64,000 nt of DNA from positions 1,240,001 to 1,304,000 of the forward strand of contig NC_017583.1 in the NCBI RefSeq assembly GCF_000184345.1. Direction: 5' to 3'. This document shows positions 1 through 7,836 of the stretch, piece after piece (position 1 is the first letter of the stretch; each line of letters begins with the position of its first letter). The DNA is from Spirochaeta thermophila DSM 6578. Its GTDB lineage: Bacteria; Spirochaetota; Spirochaetia; Winmispirales; Winmispiraceae. Under the pieces are notes generated by a model. The model ran no database searches. It was not told the origin of the DNA and saw only the letters and a list, made by a program, of their open reading frames with translations. A program made the position numbers and the translations under genes.

Positions 1-989
1 TGCAAAAGGAAATGAAAGAACTTCCCCATACCCTTACCGCGAAGAAAGAGATGCTGGTTCGACTCAAGGAAGATTTCCTTCAGAAGAACCAGCGGTACGA
101 ACAGGTGAAATCGAAAGTCAAGGAGCTCCGGGAACAGCTCGCCGAAGCCGAACAGAAACGGGCGGAGCTGGAGGCCCGGATGGAGTTCCTGCAAACCCAG
201 CGGGAGTTCGAGGCGCAGGACAAAGAGATAAGGATGGCGGCGGAGAAGGAACAGCAGATCCGCAGGGATCTGCAACGCGAGGAGTCGAGGATGGAGGAGA
301 TAAAGCAGGAACTCGAGCGGGAGAGATTGCTCATCGAGGAACAGGAGAAGGAGATCTCGAAGGAAGAAGAAGCAATCCAGTCCTCCCTACAGGAGAAGAT
401 GAAAGTCCTGGAGGAACTCAAGAGAGAGGAAGAGAAGATCGGTCCCCTTCTGGATCCCGATATGGTGTTCAAATTCTCTCGAATCATCCAGAGCAAAGAG
501 GGGGTCGGGATCGTTCCGGTGATCAAAGACGTGTGTCAAGGATGTTTCATGCTGCTTCCCCGGGAGTTCGTCAACAGGATACGTCGGGGAGAGGAGATCA
601 TCTTCTGTCCCCATTGTTCCAGGATTCTCTTTTTCCAGGAGGTTCCGGAAGAGGTGCCCCAAGTGGAAGAGGAGGAGGAGGAGTCCTTCGGTGAGCTTTC
701 GGATCTTGTGGACGAGGATGAGCTTTTTGAAGATGATCTGATCGACGACGAGGACTCCATCGACTTTCTCGGAGAGGAGGAGGAAGAAGGAGAAACCATC
801 GCGCCTTCGACCCTCCTCAAGCACAAGGAAGCACCCGAGGAAGAGATTGAAGAAGATCTGGACGAGGAAGATCTGGATCATCCACTCGAGGAGGAAGATA
901 TCGATATCGAGGATGAGGTGGACGAGTTGGAAGAAGAGGAGGAAGAGGAGGAGATCGACGAAGATATTGACGAATATGACGAAGACTGA
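1..989 (+). CDS. C4 zinc-ribbon coiled-coil protein with long acidic C-terminal tail (5' end outside window)
   Basis: The frame is open to the left edge (codons before the first visible ATG at 12 are Gln-Lys-Glu), so the true start probably lies upstream. About 150 residues of charged heptad-like coiled coil are followed by a four-cysteine zinc ribbon (VCQGCFMLLP, then FCPHCSRIL about 22 residues later), the arrangement of the DUF164/C4-type zinc-ribbon family. The last 115 or so residues are almost entirely Glu and Asp. Members of this family are thought to bind nucleic acid or act in protein quality control, but the role is not settled. Stop codon at 987-989, just before the RNase P RNA gene. 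The acidic tail is not a normal part of the family as I know it. Confidence 0.8.
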   Translation, partial: QKEMKELPHTLTAKKEMLVRLKEDFLQKNQRYEQVKSKVKELREQLAEAEQKRAELEARMEFLQTQREFEAQDKEIRMAAEKEQQIRRDLQREESRMEEIKQELERERLLIEEQEKEISKEEEAIQSSLQEKMKVLEELKREEEKIGPLLDPDMVFKFSRIIQSKEGVGIVPVIKDVCQGCFMLLPREFVNRIRRGEEIIFCPHCSRILFFQEVPEEVPQVEEEEEESFGELSDLVDEDELFEDDLIDDEDSIDFLGEEEEEGETIAPSTLLKHKEAPEEEIEEDLDEEDLDHPLEEEDIDIEDEVDELEEEEEEEEIDEDIDEYDED

Positions 990-1003
990 GCACATTGTAT
1001 AGT
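975..1003 (+). promoter_or_regulatory. Possible rnpB promoter
   Basis: TATAGT at 998-1003 is preceded by a weak TATGAC at 975-980 with a 17-bp spacer. It overlaps the stop region of the preceding gene. The -10 box directly abuts the P1 helix of the RNA, which is closer than usual, so either the RNA starts a few bases inside P1 or the promoter is further upstream. Low certainty. Confidence 0.3.
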
Positions 1004-1345
1004 GCCGGCAGGTCGGGCCATCGCCTCCTGATCTCATGGAGGAGGAAAGTCCGGGCTCCATAGAGCAGGGTACCAGATAACATCTGGGCGGAGATGCGAT
1101 ACCATCTCCGACAGAAAGTGCCACAGAAAGGATACCGCCTGCCCCTCTGGCAGGTAAGGGTGAAATGGTGGGGTAAGAGCCCACCGGCACGCTGGTAACA
1201 GTGGGCGCAGGGCAAACCTTACCCGGAGCAAGGTCAAGCAGCGGGGGCTTGCTCGGCCGTACAACCCGCGGGTGGACCGCTCCAGCCTCAAGGCGACCAG
1301 ATAAATGATGGCCTAGAACAGAACCCGGCTTACGGGCCTGCCGGC
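1004..1345 (+). ncRNA. rnpB: RNase P RNA (bacterial class A)
   Basis: This is the catalytic RNA that matures tRNA 5' ends. Conserved bacterial blocks are present in order: GAGGAAAGTCCGGGC near 1040, the ACAGAAA element near 1120, GGTAAGGGTGAAA and GGTAAGAGCCCACCG near 1155-1185, and ACAGAACCCGGCTTA near 1318. The outer helix P1 is formed by GCCGGCAGG at 1004-1012 and CCTGCCGGC at 1337-1345. The length (about 342 nt) is normal for type A. A T-run at 1346-1350 directly after the P1 3' strand would end transcription. Open frames that cross this stretch are spurious. Confidence 0.96.
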
Positions 1346-1350
1346 TTTTT
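1337..1350 (+). terminator. 3' end of rnpB with T-tract
   Basis: The P1 3' strand (CCTGCCGGC) is followed immediately by five T residues at 1346-1350. P1 plus this tract can act as the intrinsic terminator of the RNase P RNA transcript. It sits 3 bp upstream of the -35 box of the next gene. Confidence 0.5.
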
Positions 1351-1352
1351 CA

Positions 1353-1381
1353 TTGACTTTTTTCTGCTTTTGTAATTAAAT
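1353..1381 (+). promoter_or_regulatory. Promoter abutting the start of the TPR gene
   Basis: TTGACT at 1353-1358, 17-bp spacer, TTAAAT at 1376-1381. Transcription would begin near 1388, about five bases before the ATG at 1393, and no Shine-Dalgarno sequence is visible before that ATG. This points to a leaderless or nearly leaderless mRNA for the TPR gene and perhaps for the whole mre operon. Confidence 0.45.
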
Positions 1382-1392
1382 GAGCGCACCCG

Positions 1393-2307
1393 ATGAGTGC
1401 GCTGTATGTATCTGGATCCTCTGGACGACGACGCGGGCGGAGATCGTTCTTCTTTATAGGGATAGGGGTTTTCCTCAGCCTCATCCTGGCAGGGGGGGCT
1501 TTCTTTTTCTGGAAAAATGAAGAAACGATGTCTCAATCCTTGAGGAGTCTCCTCGAGGCAGGCGATTATATCGCCCTGAAAGACGAGACCGAGGAAATCC
1601 TCGAGGAGAATCCGATAGATCAACATGCACTTCTCCTCAATGCATATGCGAACTTCATGCTTGGAATGGGTGAGATAGAGGAAGAGCAGCGTCAGGAGTT
1701 TTTTGACGCCTCGATTGTAGCCTTTCGGAAACTCCTCATCCTGAGGCCCCTCACCCCTGAAATAGCCTATATGCTCGGCAAGGCCTATTTCCATAAAGGG
1801 GAGTTCTATGCCGACCTTTCCTCATACTACCTGGATTATGCCCTTGCCAAGGGATACGAGGCTGCAGACCTTCTGGAATATCTGGGACTTTCCGCTGCAC
1901 GAGAAGGGGATTATTCGAAAAGTAGTGAGTTCTTCCTTCGCGCGAAGGATCAGGGTAAGGATTCCCCACTCCTCGACCTCGCACTCGCTCGATCGCTCAT
2001 AGAGCTCGGTGACTATGATCGTGCGCATGACCTGCTTTCACCTCTCGCTGAGCAATCGAACCGAGAGTATCAGGTGGAAGCACTCCTCCTCCTGGGGGAA
2101 TTGCACTATCGTGCTCAGCGATACGAGGACGCGAGGGATTACCTCGAGAAGCTCGTCCAGATACAGGAAAGCGCGGAGGCCTATTTCTATCTCGGAGAGA
2201 TAGCCTCGCATGCGGGAGACCAGATAAAGGCTCGATCTTTTTGGCGAAAAGCGTTACAAATAAATCCTAACCACCTCCTCTCTCTTGAGAGGTTGAGTGC
2301 TCATTAA
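1393..2307 (+). CDS. Membrane-anchored TPR protein
   Basis: 304 residues. A basic N-terminus (GRRRGRR) precedes one hydrophobic segment at about residues 19-40, so the protein is probably anchored in the inner membrane with a periplasmic TPR domain. TPR-like helix pairs run through the rest (for example around residues 60-90, 110-145, 190-230 and 255-295). The start is the only in-frame ATG before the membrane segment; it lacks a Shine-Dalgarno sequence but has a promoter directly upstream. It lies 15 bp before mreB and so may be a scaffold linked to the cell-elongation machinery. That link is inferred from position only. Confidence 0.75.
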   Translation: MSALYVSGSSGRRRGRRSFFFIGIGVFLSLILAGGAFFFWKNEETMSQSLRSLLEAGDYIALKDETEEILEENPIDQHALLLNAYANFMLGMGEIEEEQRQEFFDASIVAFRKLLILRPLTPEIAYMLGKAYFHKGEFYADLSSYYLDYALAKGYEAADLLEYLGLSAAREGDYSKSSEFFLRAKDQGKDSPLLDLALARSLIELGDYDRAHDLLSPLAEQSNREYQVEALLLLGELHYRAQRYEDARDYLEKLVQIQESAEAYFYLGEIASHAGDQIKARSFWRKALQINPNHLLSLERLSAH

Positions 2308-2322
2308 CATGGGGGTCTTTCT

Positions 2323-3354
2323 ATGGGAATGTCCAGGCTGTTTCAGAATCTCTCTCCCGATATCGGAATCGATCTGGGAACCTGTAACACGCTGATCTAT
2401 GTGCGGGGGAAGGGGATCGTCATCAACGAACCCTCCGTGGTGGCCGTGGAACGGGGAACGAAGAGACTTCTGGCGGTGGGGGAAGAGGCCAAGAGAATGC
2501 TCTGGAAGACTCCCGGAGAGATCGTGGCGATACGACCGCTCCGGGATGGGGTGATCGCGGATCTCGAGACCACCGAGAAGATGATCCGTTACTTCATAGA
2601 GAAGGTCTTTTCGAAGCGATGGCTCATCAAACCGCGGATGGTCATAGGCGTTCCTTCCTGTATCACCGAGGTGGAGAGGAAGGCGGTCGAGGAGAGTGGC
2701 TATAAAGCAGGCGCGCGTGAAGTGAAAGTCATCGAGGAGTCTCTTGCAGCCGCGATAGGCGCCGATATACCCATCTATGAACCTGCAGGCCATATGGTAT
2801 GCGATATCGGGGGAGGGACTTCCGAAATATCCGTGATTTCTCTGGGTGGCATGGTGGTCACCAATGCCATACGTATAGGTGGGGATGAGTTCGATGAGGC
2901 CATCATCAAGCATATCAGAAACGTGCACAACCTCATAATCGGAGAACAGACTGCGGAGTCCCTGAAGAAGAATATCGGTAATGCCATGCCGGAAGGGAAG
3001 ATAGAAAAGATGGAAATCAAGGGGACCGATGCGATCACCGGTCTCCCCCGACGCCTTGAGATCGACAGTGTTGAGGTGAGAGAGTCGCTTCAGGAACCCC
3101 TGGTGGCCATCATCGAGGAGATAAAGAAGACCCTCGGTGAGACTCCTCCTGAGCTGGCCGCAGATATCGTGGAGAGAGGGATCGTCCTCACCGGTGGGGG
3201 GGCTCTCCTCAAAGGATTCGACAAACTGGTCGCAAAGGAAACCGGGGTTCCGGTGTTCGTGGCGGAGAACCCTCTCGAATGTGTGGCGATAGGGGCTGGT
3301 CTCTATTTTGAATATGAAAAGGCCATGCAGAAGAGTAGGCTCGGGAATCCATGA
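2323..3354 (+). CDS. mreB: Rod shape-determining protein MreB
   Basis: 343 residues, normal MreB length. This actin-like ATPase polymerises under the inner membrane and positions the elongation machinery. The phosphate-1 loop GIDLGTCN is near residues 15-22, phosphate-2 CDIGGGTSE near 161, and the adenosine motif [10 protein letters not shown] near 288. ATG at 2323 follows GGGGGTC at a suitable distance; a second ATG two codons on is possible. First gene of mreB-mreC-mreD-mrdA-rodA, each overlapping the next by ATGA. Confidence 0.97.
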   Translation: MGMSRLFQNLSPDIGIDLGTCNTLIYVRGKGIVINEPSVVAVERGTKRLLAVGEEAKRMLWKTPGEIVAIRPLRDGVIADLETTEKMIRYFIEKVFSKRWLIKPRMVIGVPSCITEVERKAVEESGYKAGAREVKVIEESLAAAIGADIPIYEPAGHMVCDIGGGTSEISVISLGGMVVTNAIRIGGDEFDEAIIKHIRNVHNLIIGEQTAESLKKNIGNAMPEGKIEKMEIKGTDAITGLPRRLEIDSVEVRESLQEPLVAIIEEIKKTLGETPPELAADIVERGIVLTGGGALLKGFDKLVAKETGVPVFVAENPLECVAIGAGLYFEYEKAMQKSRLGNP

Positions 3355-4178
3355 AGACCGATAAGTGGCGGGATCGCCTCTTCTTCACGGGCGGACTCTA
3401 CGGAGTGCTCCTGGTGTTGTTGTTGTCTTCTCTGGGAATGGGCGAGACGCTGTCCTTTGGTTTTTTTTCGTATCTATATAGATTTGGAGGGAAAATAGGG
3501 GAGACGGTAACCTCTACGCTTTCGAACATCCGCTCCAGAGACCGGTTGCTCAAGGAGAATGAGGCGTTGAGAAGGGAGCTCGACCGATATCGAGGTTTGT
3601 ATATCGAATATCTCGCTTTGAAAGAAGAATATATGAAGAGCAGAGCCGTGCTTGGACTTCAGGAGGGATTGGGCTATCGCTCCGTGGCGGCAAGGGTACT
3701 GGCCGACGAGCCCTCGCTTCTCTTCAGCGGTTTCATAATCGATCGAGGCCGCTCCACAGGGATACAGAAGGGGCTTCCCGTGGTGACCCTCGAGGGTTCC
3801 AGACTGTTACTCATAGGGAAGATCGATGAGGTGGGCGGCTCTACATCCCGGGTCATACCCCTCTTTCGACGGAATTTCTATGTCGCCGCTGAACTCGTGG
3901 AGACTGGCTTACAGGGGCTCGTCCATGGGGCAGGGGAGGGGACGGTGGTGATGGAATACATTCCCAAGACGGAGAAACACAGGGTGAGTGTAGGAGAGGT
4001 GGTTGTCACTTCCCATCGCTCCACAGTGTTTCCCCCCGGTATCGAGATCGGAAGAGTGGAGAAAATCGTATCATATCCCCACGAGTCCTCTCTTCTGCTT
4101 TATCTTCGGCCTTCGATGGATCCTCATGTCCTCACCGATGTCTTTGTGCTCCTTCCTGATGATGAGGACGAGTCATGA
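3351..4178 (+). CDS. mreC: Rod shape-determining protein MreC
   Basis: 275 residues. One N-terminal membrane segment (about residues 10-30) is followed by a coiled coil (about 60-90, [19 protein letters not shown]) and the periplasmic beta domain typical of MreC. MreC links MreB to PBP2 and RodA outside the membrane. ATGA overlap with mreB and with mreD shows translational coupling. Confidence 0.93.
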   Translation: MKTDKWRDRLFFTGGLYGVLLVLLLSSLGMGETLSFGFFSYLYRFGGKIGETVTSTLSNIRSRDRLLKENEALRRELDRYRGLYIEYLALKEEYMKSRAVLGLQEGLGYRSVAARVLADEPSLLFSGFIIDRGRSTGIQKGLPVVTLEGSRLLLIGKIDEVGGSTSRVIPLFRRNFYVAAELVETGLQGLVHGAGEGTVVMEYIPKTEKHRVSVGEVVVTSHRSTVFPPGIEIGRVEKIVSYPHESSLLLYLRPSMDPHVLTDVFVLLPDDEDES

Positions 4179-4669
4179 GTATGAGGCACTATCTCATATG
4201 GGCCTTCATTTCAGTATTTGGAGTCTTTCTCATGGGGATCCTCCATCGATACGCAGGAGTCATCGGTGGAACCCCCGATCTTGTGATGGTTCTTCTGGGG
4301 GCCTTCTCCCTTACCCATCCATGGAAAGCAGCTCAACTCCTGGGAGTGGGTATAGGACTCCTCGAGGATGTCCTTGGCAGCACCCCTCTGGGATTCTTTG
4401 CGATCATCCGCCTCACTGAGGTTCTCTATTTCTTGTTCATGAGGAATATCTCGAATATAGCCCGTGGGATGCGAGTGTGGGTCTATCTCCTGGCGGTTCT
4501 GCTGCACACGGCCCTCGTGTTCGGACTGGGTACCGTTGTCCAGATGAGACCATCCATGAAGTTCCTCTCTGTCGAATACCTTCTCAATATCGTATACACC
4601 TTGATCTCTCTGCCTCTCCTGTGGGGAGGATTACGAAGGCTTCGCCTCATCAGTGAAGAGCAGACATGA
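4175..4669 (+). CDS. mreD: Rod shape-determining protein MreD
   Basis: 164 residues, strongly hydrophobic with about five membrane segments, matching MreD size and topology. It lies between mreC and the PBP2 gene with ATGA overlaps at both ends. MreD sequence is poorly conserved, so the call rests on topology and operon position. Confidence 0.88.
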   Translation: MSMRHYLIWAFISVFGVFLMGILHRYAGVIGGTPDLVMVLLGAFSLTHPWKAAQLLGVGIGLLEDVLGSTPLGFFAIIRLTEVLYFLFMRNISNIARGMRVWVYLLAVLLHTALVFGLGTVVQMRPSMKFLSVEYLLNIVYTLISLPLLWGGLRRLRLISEEQT

Positions 4670-6525
4670 ACGTGAAGGAATACGGCAAAACCTCCTCGAA
4701 TCAGAGGATTTCCATTCTCATCGCCCTCAGCGTCGTGATTGTATTTCTCTATATAGGCCGTCTCTTTTCCGTACAGGTGGTGGAGAATGAGCTGTTCTCC
4801 GCCCAGTCGCAGAAGACGATTCAGCGGGCGGTGCTCATCCCGGCCCGGCGGGGAGACGTCTTTGCGAGGGACTATAGGAGCATCCTGGCCACGAGCAGAG
4901 ACAGTTTCACCCTGCTCTTTTTCAGATCCGAAGTGGGAAAAGAACAACTCCCGCCTCTTGTGGATCGACTGGGCGGGCACCTTGGGGTTTCAGCACGTAG
5001 CCTTTTGGACAAGATTGAATCCTCGGCCTCGGATCCCGTGGTGCTCGCTCAGGGCGTGGGATACGAGCAGATCGTAGGGATCGCTGAACATTTGTCAGAG
5101 TTCCCGGGGATCGGATGGCAGCGTGAACCATCCCGGTATTATCCCTATGGGGATCTCTTCGCCCATGTGGTCGGATACATCGGGGAGATCACTCAGGAGG
5201 AGCTCACCGCCCTCTACAACAAGGGCTATACCCAGGGGACCCTCATAGGAAAGTCAGGGGTGGAGAAGGTGTACGACGAACTCCTCCGAGGAAAGACCGG
5301 ATTGAAACATAGAATAGTCGATGCATCGGGACAGATCCTCGATGAGCAGGTGGTGTTCTTTCCTGAGAACGGAAAGACACTCGTGCTCACCCTCGACCCC
5401 GCGATACAGACGTTGATAAAGAAGGCTCTTGGACCAAGGAACGGGGCCATCGTGGTATTGAAGCCTTCCACAGGGGAGATCCTCGGTCTTTATTCGTATC
5501 CCTCTTATGACTCCAATCTTCTCTATGATCCCAAGGAGGGGAGGGCCTACTTCACTCGATTGAGTCTCGACAAGTCGTTTCCCTTCATCAACAGGGCCAT
5601 CCAGTCGAGTTATGCCCCGGCTTCCACCTTCAAGATCGTCATGACTGCAGCTGTTCTCATGGAAAAGGTCTTTCCTCCGGATAGGACGATCGTCTGCAGG
5701 GGTGAGTACCGCTATGGAGATAGGGTTTTCAAGTGCTGGAAGGAAGCAGGGCATGGTCCCCTAGCCCTTGAAGACGCGCTCGCTCAATCGTGTGATGTAT
5801 ACTTCTACACGGTCGGGGCGGAATACCTGGGGGTGGACAGGATAGCGGCCTATGCGAAGGAGTTCGGACTGGGGGAGCCCACGGGGATCGACCTTCCAGG
5901 AGAGGTGAGGGGGATCGTCCCCACACCCAGATGGAAGATGGAGACCTACAACTATCCCTGGGTGGGAGGAGATACGGTCAACATGTCGATAGGTCAGGGC
6001 TTCCTCAGCGTCACCCCGCTTCAGCTCGCGGACGTAGTGGCGTCGGTGGTGAACGGAGGCTTCATCATGAGGCCTCATGTATTGAAGGAGGTCCGGGATC
6101 CCACGACGGGAGAGGTCCTGGAGAATATATCCCCCTCCCTCTTGCGAACGTCCAATATCACGGAAGATGTGTTCAGCTCTGTTCGTGCAGCAATGCGGGG
6201 AGTCGTTACCCATGGAACCGCCCTCCCTGTCATCACGACACCGATTGTGGAAGTGGCGGGGAAGACCGGAACGGGAGAGGTGGGCCTGGAGAACCGATAC
6301 ACCTCCTGGTTCGTAGGTTATGCTCCTTACGATGCCTTGGATCCCGAGGAAGTGGTCGTGGTGTCGGTGCTGGTGGAGGCCACGAATGACTGGGAATGGT
6401 GGGCGCCGAAGGCGGCGAACATCGTGTTTCATGGTATCTTCTCAGGGTTGTCGTATGAAGATACCGTCAGAGAACTGAGGCAAGGTCCTGCCCGATGGTA
6501 TCTTCCCGCGTTGGAGGATCGATGA
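4666..6525 (+). CDS. mrdA: Penicillin-binding protein 2, transpeptidase of cell elongation
   Basis: 619 residues. An N-terminal membrane anchor (about 15-35) and PBP dimerisation domain precede the transpeptidase domain. The catalytic motifs are all present: STFK with the nucleophile Ser at about 320, SCD at about 375-377, and KTG at about 533-535. The enzyme cross-links peptidoglycan together with the RodA glycosyltransferase encoded next. Starts within the mreD stop (ATGA), ends within the rodA start. Confidence 0.95.
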   Translation: MNVKEYGKTSSNQRISILIALSVVIVFLYIGRLFSVQVVENELFSAQSQKTIQRAVLIPARRGDVFARDYRSILATSRDSFTLLFFRSEVGKEQLPPLVDRLGGHLGVSARSLLDKIESSASDPVVLAQGVGYEQIVGIAEHLSEFPGIGWQREPSRYYPYGDLFAHVVGYIGEITQEELTALYNKGYTQGTLIGKSGVEKVYDELLRGKTGLKHRIVDASGQILDEQVVFFPENGKTLVLTLDPAIQTLIKKALGPRNGAIVVLKPSTGEILGLYSYPSYDSNLLYDPKEGRAYFTRLSLDKSFPFINRAIQSSYAPASTFKIVMTAAVLMEKVFPPDRTIVCRGEYRYGDRVFKCWKEAGHGPLALEDALAQSCDVYFYTVGAEYLGVDRIAAYAKEFGLGEPTGIDLPGEVRGIVPTPRWKMETYNYPWVGGDTVNMSIGQGFLSVTPLQLADVVASVVNGGFIMRPHVLKEVRDPTTGEVLENISPSLLRTSNITEDVFSSVRAAMRGVVTHGTALPVITTPIVEVAGKTGTGEVGLENRYTSWFVGYAPYDALDPEEVVVVSVLVEATNDWEWWAPKAANIVFHGIFSGLSYEDTVRELRQGPARWYLPALEDR

Positions 6526-7835
6526 GAAGGTTGATAAAGGGACAGTGGGCATATACCGATTGGGTTCTCCTTGTTACGGTGCAGATCCTCGTCTGTATTG
6601 GTATACTCTTCATCTATTCGAGCGGGATCACCTCGACCGGTGAGAGATACAACGATGAGTATATACGCCAAATCGTATGGGCTGTTTCAGGAATTGGTCT
6701 GCTCCTCGTCTTTTCCATGCTTGACTATCAAATCTACAAGAATCTCGCCTTCGTCATCTTCCTGAGTCTGCTGTTCCTCTTGGTGCTCACCCTTTTCATA
6801 GGAAAATCGGTGAAAGGGGCACAAGCGTGGTTGGGAATAGGGGATCTGGGGATTCAGCCGTCCGAGTTCATGAAGGTGGCAACGATCCTTGTGCTCGCCC
6901 ACTTCCTCGAGGAAAGGGCTGGCGAAGTCACATCGTTGAAGGTGTTCGGACAGGCGTTTCTCATTGTGATGATTCCCGTCGTGGTGATACTGCTGCAGCC
7001 CGATTTTGGAACTGCGATGGTGTACATCCCCATCTTCCTCACGATGAGTTTCGTAGCGGGTACCCCCATCCGTTATATCGTATTCTGGGGACTCGTAGGA
7101 GTGCTTTCCCTGTTCTGGACTGTCTTCCCATGGATGGTCGAGATCTTCCATCTCTCTCCTCTCTATGCCGAGATCTTCGCAGGGTCCCTCAGTCCCTTCA
7201 TTCTCCTCGGAACAGGAGTTGTACTCCTTCTCCTTCTGGCAGGGTATTTCATTACAAAGTCGCGGGCCTTCTATTGGGGCAGCTTTTTCTGTGCGCTGTT
7301 GCTGATCCCGCTTGTCCTCTCTTTTCCCGTCCGAGGATTCCTCAAGGAATACCAGATCATGCGCCTCATCGTTTTTCTCGATCCTTATGTCGATGCACGA
7401 GGAGCCGGATGGAATATCATACAATCCTTGACCGCCATAGGATCCGGAGGAATCTGGGGCAAGGGATTCCTTCAGGGAACCCAGAGTCACTATCAATACC
7501 TTCCCCAACAGAGTACCGATTTCATATTTTCGATCCTTGCGGAGGAGTGGGGATTTGTGGGAGCGGTCGGTCTGTTTTTCCTCTACCTCGTGATACTCGT
7601 ACGGATTTTCAGGACGGCGGTCCTTGCCCCTGACGTTTTTGGGAGGTTGATCGCGGCAGGGATCGGGGGGATGTTCCTGTTCCATTTCATGGTCAATGTG
7701 GGGATGACATTGGGCATCATGCCCATTACGGGTATCCCTCTGTTCCTTGTCTCGTATGGGGGATCTTCCCTCTGGACCGCTTTGATCTCTGTGGGCATGG
7801 TTCTCAATATCTACAGGAACAGATATACTGCCTGA
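6522..7835 (+). CDS. rodA: Peptidoglycan glycosyltransferase RodA
   Basis: 437 residues with about ten hydrophobic segments, SEDS family. Typical motifs include QPSEFMK in the middle and the C-terminal GIPLFLVSYGGSS. The start ATG at 6522 overlaps the mrdA stop as ATGA; an in-frame ATG nine codons earlier is less likely because it would overlap mrdA by 31 bp. Partner of PBP2 in lateral wall synthesis. Last gene of the mre cluster proper; the radical SAM gene begins 2 bp later. Confidence 0.94.
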   Translation: MRRLIKGQWAYTDWVLLVTVQILVCIGILFIYSSGITSTGERYNDEYIRQIVWAVSGIGLLLVFSMLDYQIYKNLAFVIFLSLLFLLVLTLFIGKSVKGAQAWLGIGDLGIQPSEFMKVATILVLAHFLEERAGEVTSLKVFGQAFLIVMIPVVVILLQPDFGTAMVYIPIFLTMSFVAGTPIRYIVFWGLVGVLSLFWTVFPWMVEIFHLSPLYAEIFAGSLSPFILLGTGVVLLLLLAGYFITKSRAFYWGSFFCALLLIPLVLSFPVRGFLKEYQIMRLIVFLDPYVDARGAGWNIIQSLTAIGSGGIWGKGFLQGTQSHYQYLPQQSTDFIFSILAEEWGFVGAVGLFFLYLVILVRIFRTAVLAPDVFGRLIAAGIGGMFLFHFMVNVGMTLGIMPITGIPLFLVSYGGSSLWTALISVGMVLNIYRNRYTA

Positions 7836-7836
7836 C

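Noticed and set aside
387-1291. Minus-strand frames crossing the RNase P RNA
   Set aside because: They run through the conserved RNA and the acidic-tail codons of the first gene; products have no recognisable features.
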